From: CAYYKK01 sp046351395
GTDB lineage: Bacteria > Myxococcota_A > Polyangia > Polyangiales > Polyangiaceae
Direction of reading: 5' to 3'
Length of the DNA: 64,000 nucleotides
Assembly: GCA_046351395.1 (NCBI GenBank)
Contig: JAXLYP010000021.1
Location: 1 to 64,000, forward strand
Made by a program: the position numbers and the translations under genes. A model generated the notes under the pieces. The model made no database searches. It was not told where the DNA came from and was given only the letters and a program-made list of their open reading frames with translations. How positions within the stretch are numbered: position 1 is the stretch's first letter; each line of letters starts with the position of its first letter. Positions 34,246 to 43,541 of the stretch are shown here, in pieces.

Positions 34246-34860
34246 GTGTTGCCCGAGTCGATCCAGCGAGCCCGCTCGAGCCTGAAACTCGACCATTTGC
34301 CGGTCGTCGTGCTCGAGACTCCGCGGCTCATCGTGCGCCCGTTCTTCTTCGATGTCCGTGATTGGCTGGCGTACCGCAAATACATCGAAGACGAGGAGGT
34401 CACCCGGCACCTCGCCTCGCCGCGGCGCTCCGAGGAGCAGGTGGCGGCCGGGTTCGTCTCCCTCGTGGTCTCGGGCCGCGCCGATCCACACCGGCGGGTG
34501 TTCGCCGTCGAACGGCGGAGCGGGAACGAACCCATCGGTGAGTGCGCGCTGTTCGCAGAGCCCGGGGATCACTCCCTCGGCTTCCTCGGCTTCATCCTGC
34601 GCCGGGATGCGTGGGGGGCGGGGTATGCGACGGAGGCGGCGAGCGCCATGTTGAAGCATGGCTTCGAGACGCTCGGCTTCTCGCGGATCGCCGCGGGCGC
34701 AACCCCCGAGAATCTCCGGTCCCAGCGTGTCCTCCAGAAGCTCGGGCTCGAGCCCGCACGCACGCCTATCGACGTCCCGGGAGCGCCGAGCGGCGTCGAG
34801 CCGCGCGTCTTCGTCATCGAGCGGACTCGGTGGCTCGAGCTCGGGTCCGCCAATGGCTGA
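34246..34860 (+). CDS. GNAT-family N-acetyltransferase (RimJ/RimL type)
   Basis: A 204-residue protein starting at GTG. The N-terminal VVVLETPRLIVRPFFFDV and the acetyl-CoA loop region FILRRDAWGAGYATEAASAML, then SRIAAGATPENLRSQRVLQKLGLE, match the RimJ/RimL subgroup that acetylates protein N-termini or small amines. The length and motifs are complete. It stands alone between unrelated genes, so the substrate cannot be inferred. Confidence 0.88.
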   Translation: MLPESIQRARSSLKLDHLPVVVLETPRLIVRPFFFDVRDWLAYRKYIEDEEVTRHLASPRRSEEQVAAGFVSLVVSGRADPHRRVFAVERRSGNEPIGECALFAEPGDHSLGFLGFILRRDAWGAGYATEAASAMLKHGFETLGFSRIAAGATPENLRSQRVLQKLGLEPARTPIDVPGAPSGVEPRVFVIERTRWLELGSANG

Positions 34861-35160
34861 GCCGGGCCCACACGTGTCGCGGAATCACCGCGCGGAGCTG
34901 CGGACCGCCTATCCAATGATGCCGATCGCGCGGGCCGCTCGGCCCGGGGCGCGCGCGACGGACATCGATTCAGGGCGACGAAGAAGAGCCGGCCGAACAG
35001 GCCCACCCAAGAAGGCCGCACCCGAGAAGGCGGGGGTGGTCCTCGCGTTGCCAACGAACGCGTCGCGGGCGGATGAAGGCGGGCGACACGCTCCTCATGG
35101 AGGCGCGGATCGCCGCGACAGAGAAGGTGCTCCTCGGGTTCCTCGATGGCGTGGAGCGCC
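34861..35160. other. Intergenic region, no supported gene
   Basis: Between the acetyltransferase stop and the convergent VWA gene. A short frame near 35073 reads MKAGDTLLMEARIAATEKVL then FLDGVERLS and could be a small gene or a remnant, but lacks a ribosome-binding site. No terminator hairpin or repeat was noticed. Confidence 0.35.
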
Positions 35161-35940
35161 TCAGCGGAGCAGCGTCCGCGTCGCGCCGAGCAGCTCGGCG
35201 GGTGTCTTCGCGAGCAGGAACGCACCCCCCGTCACCGTCGCGATCCCCTTCAATTCTTCAGGGTTCGCAGGGAACTTTTCGCGGGCGTAGACGAGCTCGC
35301 CGTCGGGGGTCGTGTGGTCCACGACATCGGCCTCGCGCCCGTCCCCCACGTGTATCGCGAGGACCCGGGCGTGCGCCTTCTTCGCGATCTCCGCGGCTGC
35401 CGCCGGTTGGATGCCGTTGCCCGTGTTCTCGCTGTCCGCGAACAACAGGATGGTGCGCTCCAGGGTCGTTTCCTCCTCGAGGATCCTCGAGGCCATCGCG
35501 ACGCCCTCGGCGATCGCGCTCCCTCCGTCCTCGATGGTGCCCGACCCCAACTTCGTGACGAGCTTCCTGACGAGCGCGCGGTCCGTCGTCGTGGGCAGCA
35601 ACGTGTAGGTCCTCTCGCCAAACACGACGACGCCGATCTTCCCGCCTTCTGGCTCGCTCTCTACCGCGTCGAGCACCGCATTCTTCATTGCGTCGAGGCG
35701 GGTCGGTCGGCGAGGCGCAACCACGGGCGACGCGTCTTCGAAGATCGCGCGCATGGACCCCGAGAGGTCCATCACGATCACCAGGGCACGCGGAGCCCGC
35801 AGGGGCTCCGCCGACACGGCGGCGGTCGGTGCGGCCGAAGTCGCGGACGCGCTCGGCGCCGAGGCTCGATCGCCGCTGCAACCTGTCAGAAGCGCGACCG
35901 TCGCGATGGCGGTCGCGAGCCGCGGCGCGCGGAGCTTCAT
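35161..35940 (-). CDS. von Willebrand factor A-domain lipoprotein
   Basis: A 259-residue protein with a lipoprotein signal ending LLTGC and a Ser/Ala-rich spacer. The VWA domain has the metal-ion site DLSGS, a following TRLDAMKNAVLDAV helix, the conserved Thr in GTIEDGGSAIAEGVAMA, and ILLFADSENTGNG for the last MIDAS Asp. All MIDAS residues are present, so divalent-metal-dependent protein binding on the cell surface is likely. No pilus or enzyme genes adjoin it. Confidence 0.88.
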   Translation of the reverse strand: MKLRAPRLATAIATVALLTGCSGDRASAPSASATSAAPTAAVSAEPLRAPRALVIVMDLSGSMRAIFEDASPVVAPRRPTRLDAMKNAVLDAVESEPEGGKIGVVVFGERTYTLLPTTTDRALVRKLVTKLGSGTIEDGGSAIAEGVAMASRILEEETTLERTILLFADSENTGNGIQPAAAAEIAKKAHARVLAIHVGDGREADVVDHTTPDGELVYAREKFPANPEELKGIATVTGGAFLLAKTPAELLGATRTLLR

Positions 35941-36015
35941 CGGGGACCTCACGCGCGCCAGCTTAGCGGCCCCTCGCGCGCCGCTGGAGCGCCTTTCGAG
36001 GCATCGTTTCCGACC

Positions 36016-36045
36016 GCGCGCTCGCGCGCGCCAAACCGAGCGCGC
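36016..36045 (-). terminator. Possible terminator hairpin after the alkylation-repair pair
   Basis: GCGCGCTCG (36016-36024) pairs with CGAGCGCGC (36037-36045), with a 12-base loop. It lies 63 bases after the stop of the methyltransferase gene. There is no T-run, and the alternating GC bases make chance likely. Confidence 0.3.
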
Positions 36046-36107
36046 GCGTCGGCGCATCTTCGTCGTCGGCGGCACACCGCCGCTCATGAGATGGACCCGG
36101 CGAGGCG

Positions 36108-36581
36108 TCACGCGAGGCGCTCGTGCGCGAGCAGCCACTCCTTCGTGGGCAACCCGCCGCCGTAGCCGGTGAGCGATCCGCTCGCGCCGATGATCCGGTG
36201 ACAGGGGACGATGATCGCGATGGGGTTCTTGTTGTTGGCGCCGCCGACGGCGCGGAAGGCCTTTCCCTTGCCGATCGCGGCGGCGATGTCGGCGTAGGAC
36301 TTGGTCTCGCCGAACTTCACGTCGAGGAGCGCGCGGTACACCGAGCGCTGGAACGGCGTGCCGCCGACGTCGAGGGGGACGTCGAAGCGCGTGCGCTTCT
36401 TCTCGAAGTACTCGTCGAGCTCGCGCGCCGCCCGATCGACGTGCGCGTTCGACCCGATATGGGTGGCTTCGTGGCGGATCGGGCGATCTCCGAAGCTGAG
36501 CTCGACGAGCGCCTGCGCGTTCGCGACGAGCGTGAGGGGGCCGACGGGGGACGCGACGGTGCGGGCGACGAGGGCGGTCAT
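36108..36581 (-). CDS. ogt: Methylated-DNA--protein-cysteine methyltransferase
   Basis: A 157-residue suicide repair enzyme that takes methyl groups from O6-methylguanine. The active site is IVPCHRIIG with Cys127, preceded by the helix-turn-helix FQRSVYRALLDVKFGETKSYADIA and the Arg finger region KAFRAVGGANNKNP. The length fits Ogt-type enzymes without the Ada regulator part; that part is in the coupled upstream gene. Its ATG overlaps the glycosylase stop (ATGA), so the two are co-translated. Confidence 0.95.
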   Translation of the reverse strand: MTALVARTVASPVGPLTLVANAQALVELSFGDRPIRHEATHIGSNAHVDRAARELDEYFEKKRTRFDVPLDVGGTPFQRSVYRALLDVKFGETKSYADIAAAIGKGKAFRAVGGANNKNPIAIIVPCHRIIGASGSLTGYGGGLPTKEWLLAHERLA

Positions 36582-38044
36582 GACAGGGCCTTTCGAGCTG
36601 CGAGGGACCAGAGGTGGAGCACGGCGTAGGCGCGCCACGGTGACCACGACGCCGCGCGCGCCTCGGCCTTCTTCGGCGTCTTCGCGTCCAGCATGCGCTG
36701 CACGACGAGATCGCCAGAGGGGAACGCGTCCGGGGATCGGAGCGCGCGCATCGCGACGTACTGCGCGGTCCATGGGCCGAGCCCCGGGAGCGCTTCGAGC
36801 GCGCCGACCGTCGCGGGGACGTCCGCGCTCGGATCGAGCCGCACCTTCCCCGTCGCGACCGCGTCCGCGAGGCCGACGATCGCCGCGGCTCGGTTCATGG
36901 GCATCCCGATCTCGCGGATCACGCTCGCGCCCGCGCGCGCGATCCGCTCGGGCGACGGGAACGCGGACCACGCGGGATCCCGTCGGAGCGGCTCGCCCAG
37001 CCGCTCCACGAGCCGATGCGCGAGCGTCGTCGCGCCCCGGACGGAGACCTGCTGGCCCAGGATCGCGCGGACCGCGAGCTCGAACCCGTCGAACGCGCCC
37101 GGGACGCGGAGGCCCGGGTTCGCGGCGACGCTCGGCGCGAGGAGCGGATCCGCCGCGAGCACGCGCGCGATCTCCGTCGGGTGCGCGTCCAGATCGAAGA
37201 GCGCGCGGACACGCGGGACGATCCCCGAGAGCGCGGGCAGGAGCGACGCCCCGATCGAGAGCTCGATCGCGGGGCCCTTCAACCGATCCGCCGCGCGCGT
37301 CGCGCGGACGAGTCCCTCCACCCCGTGCGCTCGAAGCGCGACCGCGCGCGTGTACGCTCCGTCCGCGATGCGCTCGACGCCCGGGATCGCGCGCGGCCCG
37401 AGGAACGCGAGGAGCCCGTCCCAGTCGAACGGCGCGCGGCACTCGAGCCGGATCACCACGTCGTCCGTCGACGCACCGCTCGCGTGCTTGCGTCGCACCG
37501 CGGTGGGCGCGGCGCCGAACCGCTCGGCGAACGCGGCCTGGAACCTCCGGAGGCTCGCGAACCCGGACGCGTACGCGATCTCGGTGATCGGCAGCGCGGT
37601 GTCCTGGAGGAGCTGCTTCGCGAGCGCGAGTCGCTTCGTCTGCGCGACGTCGATCGGGGACACCGAGAGCACGGACTCCATCGTCCGGCGGAGGTGGCGA
37701 GCCGTGACGCCCAGGCTCGCCGCGAGATCCTCCACCGAGCCCTCGTTCAAGCACCCCGCCTCGATGCGCGCGAGCGCGCTCGCGACGAGGCGCGGCACGC
37801 TGTCGACGGGCGCGGAGCCCGGCGCGAGCTCCGGCCTGCACCGGAAGCACGCGCGGAACCCGGCCTGCTCGGCCTCCGCGGGGCGCGCGAAGAACCGGCA
37901 CCGATCTTCGCGGGGCGTCCGCGCGGGGCAGATCGGCCGGCAGTAGACGCCCGTCGTCGACACGCCGACGAAGAAGCGCCCGTCGAAGCGCGCGTCCCTC
38001 GCGACGAGGGCGCGGTAGAGATCCCGGTGCGCGTCCGTCTGCAT
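36578..38044 (-). CDS. alkA: Ada-type regulator fused to AlkA DNA glycosylase
   Basis: A 488-residue protein. Residues 1-75 form the Ada methyl-phosphotriester domain with its four zinc Cys (Cys35, Cys39, Cys66, Cys69); Cys35 would accept the methyl group. Residues about 85-185 hold two AraC-type helix-turn-helix units. The rest is AlkA: an N-terminal beta domain, then the helix-hairpin-helix ALEALPGLGPWTAQYVAMRAL with catalytic Asp445 in FPSGDLVVQRML. The protein can thus sense methylated DNA, switch on transcription, and excise 3-methyladenine. Together with the coupled Ogt it makes a compact adaptive response operon, probably self-regulated. Confidence 0.95.
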   Translation of the reverse strand: MQTDAHRDLYRALVARDARFDGRFFVGVSTTGVYCRPICPARTPREDRCRFFARPAEAEQAGFRACFRCRPELAPGSAPVDSVPRLVASALARIEAGCLNEGSVEDLAASLGVTARHLRRTMESVLSVSPIDVAQTKRLALAKQLLQDTALPITEIAYASGFASLRRFQAAFAERFGAAPTAVRRKHASGASTDDVVIRLECRAPFDWDGLLAFLGPRAIPGVERIADGAYTRAVALRAHGVEGLVRATRAADRLKGPAIELSIGASLLPALSGIVPRVRALFDLDAHPTEIARVLAADPLLAPSVAANPGLRVPGAFDGFELAVRAILGQQVSVRGATTLAHRLVERLGEPLRRDPAWSAFPSPERIARAGASVIREIGMPMNRAAAIVGLADAVATGKVRLDPSADVPATVGALEALPGLGPWTAQYVAMRALRSPDAFPSGDLVVQRMLDAKTPKKAEARAASWSPWRAYAVLHLWSLAARKALS

Positions 38045-38180
38045 GCCCCCCTTTCTAGTTTCGAGGGCGGAGGTCGTCGCGCCGTTTTCGGACCTCGGAG
38101 CATCTTCGCTCGTCGGCCGCGCGCCGCGCTACAGTCGAGCCTCGCATGACGGACGCGCTGGAGCCCCTCGAGCACCGATC

Positions 38181-39860
38181 ATGGTCGGTCATCTAGGCCC
38201 CGGCCGCCCGACCGGGAGCGAGCGCCTCGGCGGCCGGTTCGTGCTCGGACCGATCGCCGGTTCGGGCGCGATGGGCGTCGTGCACCGCGCGTACGACGAG
38301 CTCACCGGGCGCGAGGTCGCGGTGAAGGTCGTGAAGCACGCGGGGATCGAGGGCATCCAGCGGTTCGAGCGGGAGGCCGCCGTGCTCTCGCGCGTCGCCG
38401 CCCCCGAGGTCGCGGGGTACGTCGCGCACGGCCGATCCGCCGACGGGCAGCCGTACCTCGCGATGGAGTGGCTCGCCGGCGAGACGCTCAAGGCGCGCGC
38501 GGCGCGCGCTCGGCTGTCGTTCGGCGAGACCGTCGCGATCGCGACGTCCGTCGCGCGCGCGCTCGCGTCCGCGCACGCCGTGGGCGTCGTGCACCGCGAC
38601 ATCAAGCCCGCGAACGTGATGATCGTCGGACACGTCCGCGCGGACGGCGCGATCCCGGGCACGGTGAAGGTCCTCGACTTCGGCGTCGCGCGCCTCCGCG
38701 GCGTCGGCGAGACGCTCACGGAGACGGGCGCGATGATCGGCACGCCCGCGTTCATGTCGCCGGAGCAAGCGCGCGGCGTGAAGACGATCGACGGCCGCAG
38801 CGACCTGTTCTCGCTCGGCGCGCTCCTCTTCTGGAGCCTCACGGGGAGGCCGCCGTTCGTCGAGGACGACAGCATCGCGCTCCTCCTGCGGCTCACGACC
38901 GATCGCGCCCCCCACGTTCGGAACGTGGTGCCGGACGCGCCCGAGCCGCTCGCCCAGCTCATCGACGCGCTGCTCGAGCCCGACCCGGCGGCGCGCCCCG
39001 CGACCGCGCGCGCCGTCGCCGACGCGCTCGCGCGGATCCAGGCGAGCCTGGGCCCCGCGATGGATCGACTGCCGACGGTGCTCGAGCTCGAGCGCACTGT
39101 GGCGCGCACCAACTCGGCGAGGCCCGGCCTCTCCACGACGCGAAGGGCCGGTTCGAGGCACGTCTACTGGATGCTCCCCGCGGCCGTCGCGGGGGGCGCG
39201 GCCGCCGCGGTCGCGCTGACGCTCGCGCTCCGACCGGCGGATCCCAAGAGTCCGACGCGCCCGCGCTCGAGTCGGAGCGGCTCGCCCGTCGCGCCGAGCG
39301 ATCCGCGCGCCCCCGAATCCCCGGCCCCGCCCCAACCCCCGTCGCCACCGCCGTCGTCCTCGGCGACCCCACCCACCGCCGCCGGCCCCGTGTTCCCGTT
39401 CCGCGATCGCGACGGCACCTTCGAGGCGATGTTCGAGTGCGAGAAGCCCGCCGCGCAGGCGTGGCCTGCGTCCACGTACGAGGGCATGCTCGTCGCGCGC
39501 GAGCTCGTGCAGTGCGACACGAAGCTCGGCTACGCGACGGTCTCCGTCACCGAGACGCTCTCCGGCAACCTCATGGCGTGCGAGACCGCGCTGCGCGTGG
39601 GCGAGCCGATGCTCCTCTCCAACGGGGGCTGCACCGCGGAGTCGACCGAGCCGTTCAAGGCCGGCAAGTACCTCGCTCAGCGCGAGCTCATCTCGTGCGC
39701 GAAGACCAAGACGTACGGCGAAATGCGGATGTACTGCGATCCCGCCCGCGTCGCGAAGGGGGAGGGGCGGTTCTTCGTGCTCTGGTACATGCGCTTCGAG
39801 AACCTCTGGAACGCGCCCGACGCGGATCGATTCATGAGCTCGTTCAAGCCGATCGACTGA
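38181..39860 (+). CDS. Membrane Ser/Thr protein kinase with C-terminal outer domain
   Basis: A 559-residue kinase. The Gly-rich loop is IAGSGAMGVVHRAY, Lys49 lies in VAVK, the catalytic loop HRDIKPANVM has Asp140, DFG starts at Asp166 and the activation segment ends GTPAFMSPEQ. Catalytic residues are complete. A single membrane helix (about 328-348) is followed by a Pro/Ser-rich stretch and a folded outer domain of about 150 residues with several paired Cys (MFECEKP, LVQCDTK, LMACETA, GGCTAE, LISCAKT), not recognised as PASTA or another known sensor. ATG 38181 is the first codon consistent with a normal kinase N-terminus. No coupled partner gene is seen. Confidence 0.9.
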   Translation: MVGHLGPGRPTGSERLGGRFVLGPIAGSGAMGVVHRAYDELTGREVAVKVVKHAGIEGIQRFEREAAVLSRVAAPEVAGYVAHGRSADGQPYLAMEWLAGETLKARAARARLSFGETVAIATSVARALASAHAVGVVHRDIKPANVMIVGHVRADGAIPGTVKVLDFGVARLRGVGETLTETGAMIGTPAFMSPEQARGVKTIDGRSDLFSLGALLFWSLTGRPPFVEDDSIALLLRLTTDRAPHVRNVVPDAPEPLAQLIDALLEPDPAARPATARAVADALARIQASLGPAMDRLPTVLELERTVARTNSARPGLSTTRRAGSRHVYWMLPAAVAGGAAAAVALTLALRPADPKSPTRPRSSRSGSPVAPSDPRAPESPAPPQPPSPPPSSSATPPTAAGPVFPFRDRDGTFEAMFECEKPAAQAWPASTYEGMLVARELVQCDTKLGYATVSVTETLSGNLMACETALRVGEPMLLSNGGCTAESTEPFKAGKYLAQRELISCAKTKTYGEMRMYCDPARVAKGEGRFFVLWYMRFENLWNAPDADRFMSSFKPID

Positions 39861-39887
39861 GCGGCCGACCCCTCGCGCGTGGCGCCG

Positions 39888-40706
39888 TCAGCGGGGCTCG
39901 ACGCGGATCCGGCGGGGCCTCCGGAGCGCCCACGTGAGCCCCACACCGGCGAGCACGACGGCCCCGACGATCCCCCCTAGCACGGGGTAGCTGAGTCCCA
40001 GGAACGGGGCGCTCTCGGAGTCCTTCTCCCGATCCTTCTCCTTCTCTTTCTTCGGCTTCTTGTCGCCCGGCGCAGGCGCGGCGGTCGTCCCGGGCCCCGG
40101 GGTGTTCGTCGGTGTTGGAGCCGGCGGGCTCGTGCCCGTGGACGTCGGCGGCGGCAGGTCTCCTTCGGGGCACTTCCAGTTGCTCGAGAACGGCGCGTTC
40201 GCGGTGGCGCGGCCACGCGCGTACGACGCGGCGTCCTCCGCGCCGAACCGCAGGTGGGTGCCGCCGACCATGTCGCTCATCGCGTAGATGGTGGCGATCG
40301 TCCGCGCGTCGACGCGGATGAACAGCTTCTCGCTCGCGTCGAACGAGCCCGCGAACCCCGTCACTTCGTGCTCCTGACGGACGAGCACCTCCGTGCTCGT
40401 CCGCGACACGACGTTCTTCGTGCGGCTCGCCGTCTTCGCGTTCCAGGCCGCCTCGGTCTCCGCGCCGCAGGCGTACTCGATCGTGACGGCGACGCCCGCC
40501 TGACCCTTCTTCCGCAGGTTGCAGACGAACGACGTCGGGTTCCCCGGAGGGATGGTCGTCGTGCTGTTCTCGGTGAGCACTTCGAATCCCTCCGGCATCC
40601 CCGCGGAGCAGTTTGGATCGCTCGACTGCGCTCGAGCCTCCATGCCGACCCCCAGGATTGGCGCAGCGATCAGCGCTGCGAACGCGCGCGACGCAAAGCT
40701 CCCCAT
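39888..40706 (-). CDS. Exported protein with C-terminal membrane anchor
   Basis: A 272-residue protein with a signal peptide (cleavage near ARAQS). A beta-rich domain with a Cys pair follows (SDPNCSAG, TSFVCNLRKKG, IEYACGAET), then a Pro/Thr-rich and Lys/Glu-rich stalk (PKKEKEKDREK). A single membrane helix (VLGGIVGAVVLAGVGLTWAL) and a basic tail end it. The layout is that of a small surface domain on a stalk. No family recognised. It is followed by a zinc-ribbon membrane gene on the same strand. Confidence 0.7.
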   Translation of the reverse strand: MGSFASRAFAALIAAPILGVGMEARAQSSDPNCSAGMPEGFEVLTENSTTTIPPGNPTSFVCNLRKKGQAGVAVTIEYACGAETEAAWNAKTASRTKNVVSRTSTEVLVRQEHEVTGFAGSFDASEKLFIRVDARTIATIYAMSDMVGGTHLRFGAEDAASYARGRATANAPFSSNWKCPEGDLPPPTSTGTSPPAPTPTNTPGPGTTAAPAPGDKKPKKEKEKDREKDSESAPFLGLSYPVLGGIVGAVVLAGVGLTWALRRPRRIRVEPR

Positions 40707-40715
40707 TCGTCCATG

Positions 40716-41276
40716 CTAACTGCGTCGCCGCGTCGACACGAGGAGGACGGTGAGGGTGACCGCGAGGGTCACGGTCACCGCGAGGCCGCCCCCGACGATC
40801 GCGCGGGACGTGGGGCGGTCTTGGGAGAACGTCTCGCCGACCCACGCCGCCGCGGGCTTCTTGATCTCTTCGTAGAGACGATCCGCGGCGAACAGCGCGC
40901 CGACGGAGAGCGCGATCGCGACGATCGCGCGCACCGCGAGCCCGCCCGGCGTGAGGCCAGGGGTGTGATCGTGCGCGGGAGCGGGCGACGCGTACGCGGG
41001 AGCGGGCGGCCCGGGCCGCCCGTACGGGACGGGGCTCAGTCGGTAGGGCTCCGGTCCGGAGGGCCGCGAAGGCGGGGTCGGATCGACGCGCGTCGGAGCG
41101 ACGCGCCGGACCGCGGGCGCACCTCTCGAAGAGACGAGAGGGGCTTCATCGGGGACGGTCTTCGCGACGCGCGGCGCGGGTGACGGCGGGAACGGCGCCC
41201 CGCACACGCGGCAGAAGCGGCTCTCCCTCCGCGGTTCGTCCGTACCGCACGTCGCGCATCGGAGCGCGCCGTTCAC
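40716..41276 (-). CDS. Zinc-ribbon protein with two membrane helices
   Basis: A 186-residue protein that starts at GTG overlapping the preceding stop (GTGA). The N-terminal zinc ribbon is CATCGTDEPRRESRFCRVCG. A long Pro/Arg-rich disordered linker follows, then two hydrophobic segments (VRAIVAIALSVGALFAAD and AIVGGGLAVTVTLAVTLTVLLV). Zinc-ribbon-plus-membrane proteins of this sort are common and unstudied in myxobacteria. It is translated together with the aldolase-dehydrogenase gene, without a clear functional link. Confidence 0.65.
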   Translation of the reverse strand: MNGALRCATCGTDEPRRESRFCRVCGAPFPPSPAPRVAKTVPDEAPLVSSRGAPAVRRVAPTRVDPTPPSRPSGPEPYRLSPVPYGRPGPPAPAYASPAPAHDHTPGLTPGGLAVRAIVAIALSVGALFAADRLYEEIKKPAAAWVGETFSQDRPTSRAIVGGGLAVTVTLAVTLTVLLVSTRRRS

Positions 41277-43360
41277 CGCGGGAACGCCTCGGGGATGCCT
41301 CCGTCCACGGGCAGCGTCGCGCCCGTCGTCGCCGTGGCGGTCGCCGCGAAGAACACGACCGCGTCCGCGACGTGGCGCGCCTCCACCGGGCGCTGGAGCA
41401 GGTTCCGCGCGTGGTAGAACGCGGGCAGCGCGTCGAGCGCGAGGCCGCGGCTCGCCGCGCGCGCCGGGCCGACCTCCGACCAGAGCCCCGACGGCGTCGC
41501 GCCGTGCGAGAACACCGCGTCCGCGTTGATCATGTTCACGCGCACGCCGAGCGGGGCGAGCTCGAGCGCCGCGATCTTCGCGAGCTGGTGCGCCGCCGCC
41601 TTGCTCGCGCTGTACGCCGCGAAATCCTTGCCCGGCGCGAACACGTTCTTCGACGCGTTGAGGACGACGCTGCCGCCCGTGCCCTGCGCGCGGAACACGC
41701 GCGCGGCCTCGCGGATCGTGTTCAGCACGCCGACGTAGTTCACGTCCGAGACCGCGTGCGCCTCGGCCGCGCCGAGCTCCGCGATCGGCTTCACGAGCGC
41801 GATCCCGGCGTTCGGCACGGCGACGTCCACGCCCCCGAAATGGGCGCACACGGCGTCGAACGCCGCGCGCATCGAGGCCTCCGACGTCACGTCCGCTTCG
41901 AGCGCGAGGGCCGCGTCGCGCGGCAGCGACGCGGCGGCCTCGGCGGCGCGCGCGCCGTCTCGATCGAGGAGCGCGACGTGCGCGCCGGCGCCGACGCAGG
42001 CCTCCGCGATGGCGCGCCCGATGGCGCCCGCGCCCCCCGTGATCACGGCGACGCGCCCTTCGAGGGGCCGGGGCGCCGCCTTCCCGAGCTTCGCTTGCTC
42101 GAGGGACCAGTACTCCATCTCGAAGAGGTCCGACGCGCCGAGCGCCTCGTATCCGCCGCCGCGCGCGGCCTCGAGCTTCGTCGCGAGCGTGTGCTCGGTG
42201 ATGTCGCGGGCGATGCGCGCGTCCTTCTTCGTCCGCCCGAACGCGAAGATCCCCGCGCCGCCGAGCAGGATCACGCGGGGCGCGCTGTCGAGCTTCACAT
42301 AGCGCGCGCCGGGGCGGGACGCCGACTCGCGCTCGAAGTACGCGTCGTACGCCGCTCGAAATGAACCGACCGCCGCCTCGAGCTCGCGGCGCAGCGCCGC
42401 TTCGTCGCCCCAGCTCGGCGCGCCGACGAACACATGGGCGGCCTTCGTGCGGATGACGTGATCCGGCGTGAGCGGGCCCGCTGCCGAGAGCGCCGCGGCC
42501 CGCTCGTCGGAGAGGTAATCGGCGACCTTCGCGTCGTGGTGGTGGTCGAGCACGACGAGGCGGTGCGCGCCCGACGCGGTTCGCTCGGCGAGGAGGCCGC
42601 GCAGGATCGGCCCCGCCAGCGCGGCGCGCCCCGCGACGTCGTCCGCGACGGGCTCGACCCGGATCGGCTTGCCGATCACGCGGGCGGCGTAGCGCTCCGC
42701 CGCGTCGCAGAGCTCGATGTGCCGCTCATAGCTCTCGCGGGCGCTCTCACCGAACGTGAAGAGCCCGTGCTTCTCGAGCACCACCCCCACCACGGAGGGG
42801 TTCGATTCGTACACCCGCTTGACCTCTTTCGCGAGCGGGTACCCGGGCATCACGTACGGCAAGAGGGCGACGCGGTCCCCGAGCGCGTCGCGCACGCGCT
42901 CCGCGCCCGCCGGGCGGTTCGTGACGGAGACGATGGCGTCCGCGTGCGAGTGGTCCACGAACTTGTGCGGGAGGAACGCGTGGAGGAGCGCCTCGATGGA
43001 CGGGTTGGGGCTCGAGGCGTCGAAGAGGTGCGTGCGGAGCTCGTTCACCATCGCCTCGTCCGAGAGCGACGAGAGGGCGGCGAGCCTCCGCAGATACGCG
43101 AGATCGAGGCACGGGAAGTCCCGCGGGCCCACCGCGTCGAGGCTCGACCCCGAGCCCTTCACCCAGATGCACTGCGCGTCTTCTCCGAGGAGCGTCCGCC
43201 GCACGCCCTTGACGGACGTGTTGCCCCCGCCGTGCAGCACGAGCGCGGGATCGGCCCCGATGAGGCGTGACGAGTACACGCGCGCGGCGAGGTCGGGCCC
43301 CTCCGCTCCCCACCGTTCGAGGGCTTCCCGATAGGCGCCCTCCTCCCATCGACTTTGCAT
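41273..43360 (-). CDS. Class II aldolase fused to short-chain dehydrogenase (rhamnose-pathway type)
   Basis: A 695-residue bifunctional protein. The N-terminal half is a class II aldolase: LVLHGGGNTSVK, IWVKGSGS, the metal His cluster HKFVDHSHADAIVS, and VVLEKHGLFTFG. The C-terminal 260 residues are a short-chain dehydrogenase: nucleotide loop VITGGAGAIGRAIAEA, NAG motif in VAVPNAGIAL, catalytic YSASKAA, and a GGIPEAF end. This fusion is the RhaEW/YuxG-like type that splits L-rhamnulose-1-phosphate and oxidises lactaldehyde. No other rhamnose genes are in the window, so the natural substrate may differ. Confidence 0.92.
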   Translation of the reverse strand: MQSRWEEGAYREALERWGAEGPDLAARVYSSRLIGADPALVLHGGGNTSVKGVRRTLLGEDAQCIWVKGSGSSLDAVGPRDFPCLDLAYLRRLAALSSLSDEAMVNELRTHLFDASSPNPSIEALLHAFLPHKFVDHSHADAIVSVTNRPAGAERVRDALGDRVALLPYVMPGYPLAKEVKRVYESNPSVVGVVLEKHGLFTFGESARESYERHIELCDAAERYAARVIGKPIRVEPVADDVAGRAALAGPILRGLLAERTASGAHRLVVLDHHHDAKVADYLSDERAAALSAAGPLTPDHVIRTKAAHVFVGAPSWGDEAALRRELEAAVGSFRAAYDAYFERESASRPGARYVKLDSAPRVILLGGAGIFAFGRTKKDARIARDITEHTLATKLEAARGGGYEALGASDLFEMEYWSLEQAKLGKAAPRPLEGRVAVITGGAGAIGRAIAEACVGAGAHVALLDRDGARAAEAAASLPRDAALALEADVTSEASMRAAFDAVCAHFGGVDVAVPNAGIALVKPIAELGAAEAHAVSDVNYVGVLNTIREAARVFRAQGTGGSVVLNASKNVFAPGKDFAAYSASKAAAHQLAKIAALELAPLGVRVNMINADAVFSHGATPSGLWSEVGPARAASRGLALDALPAFYHARNLLQRPVEARHVADAVVFFAATATATTGATLPVDGGIPEAFPR

Positions 43361-43541
43361 CGGGCCATCTTACTTGCCCCTTGCAACGGCACGCCGAGCA
43401 TTGGAGTCTGGGCGTGCAGGAGGTCCCATGCGCGTTCGACCGTCCTCATCGACGACCTCCGCTGGATCGCGGCCGGCGGCACGGTCGTTCCAGCGTCGCG
43501 GTGAACGCCGCGCCGACTTTCGCTTTTGAGGAGGAGGCAGG

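Noticed and set aside
41273..43360. Calling it a dedicated rhamnose operon
   Set aside because: Only the fused aldolase-dehydrogenase is present; kinase, isomerase and transporter genes are absent from the window.
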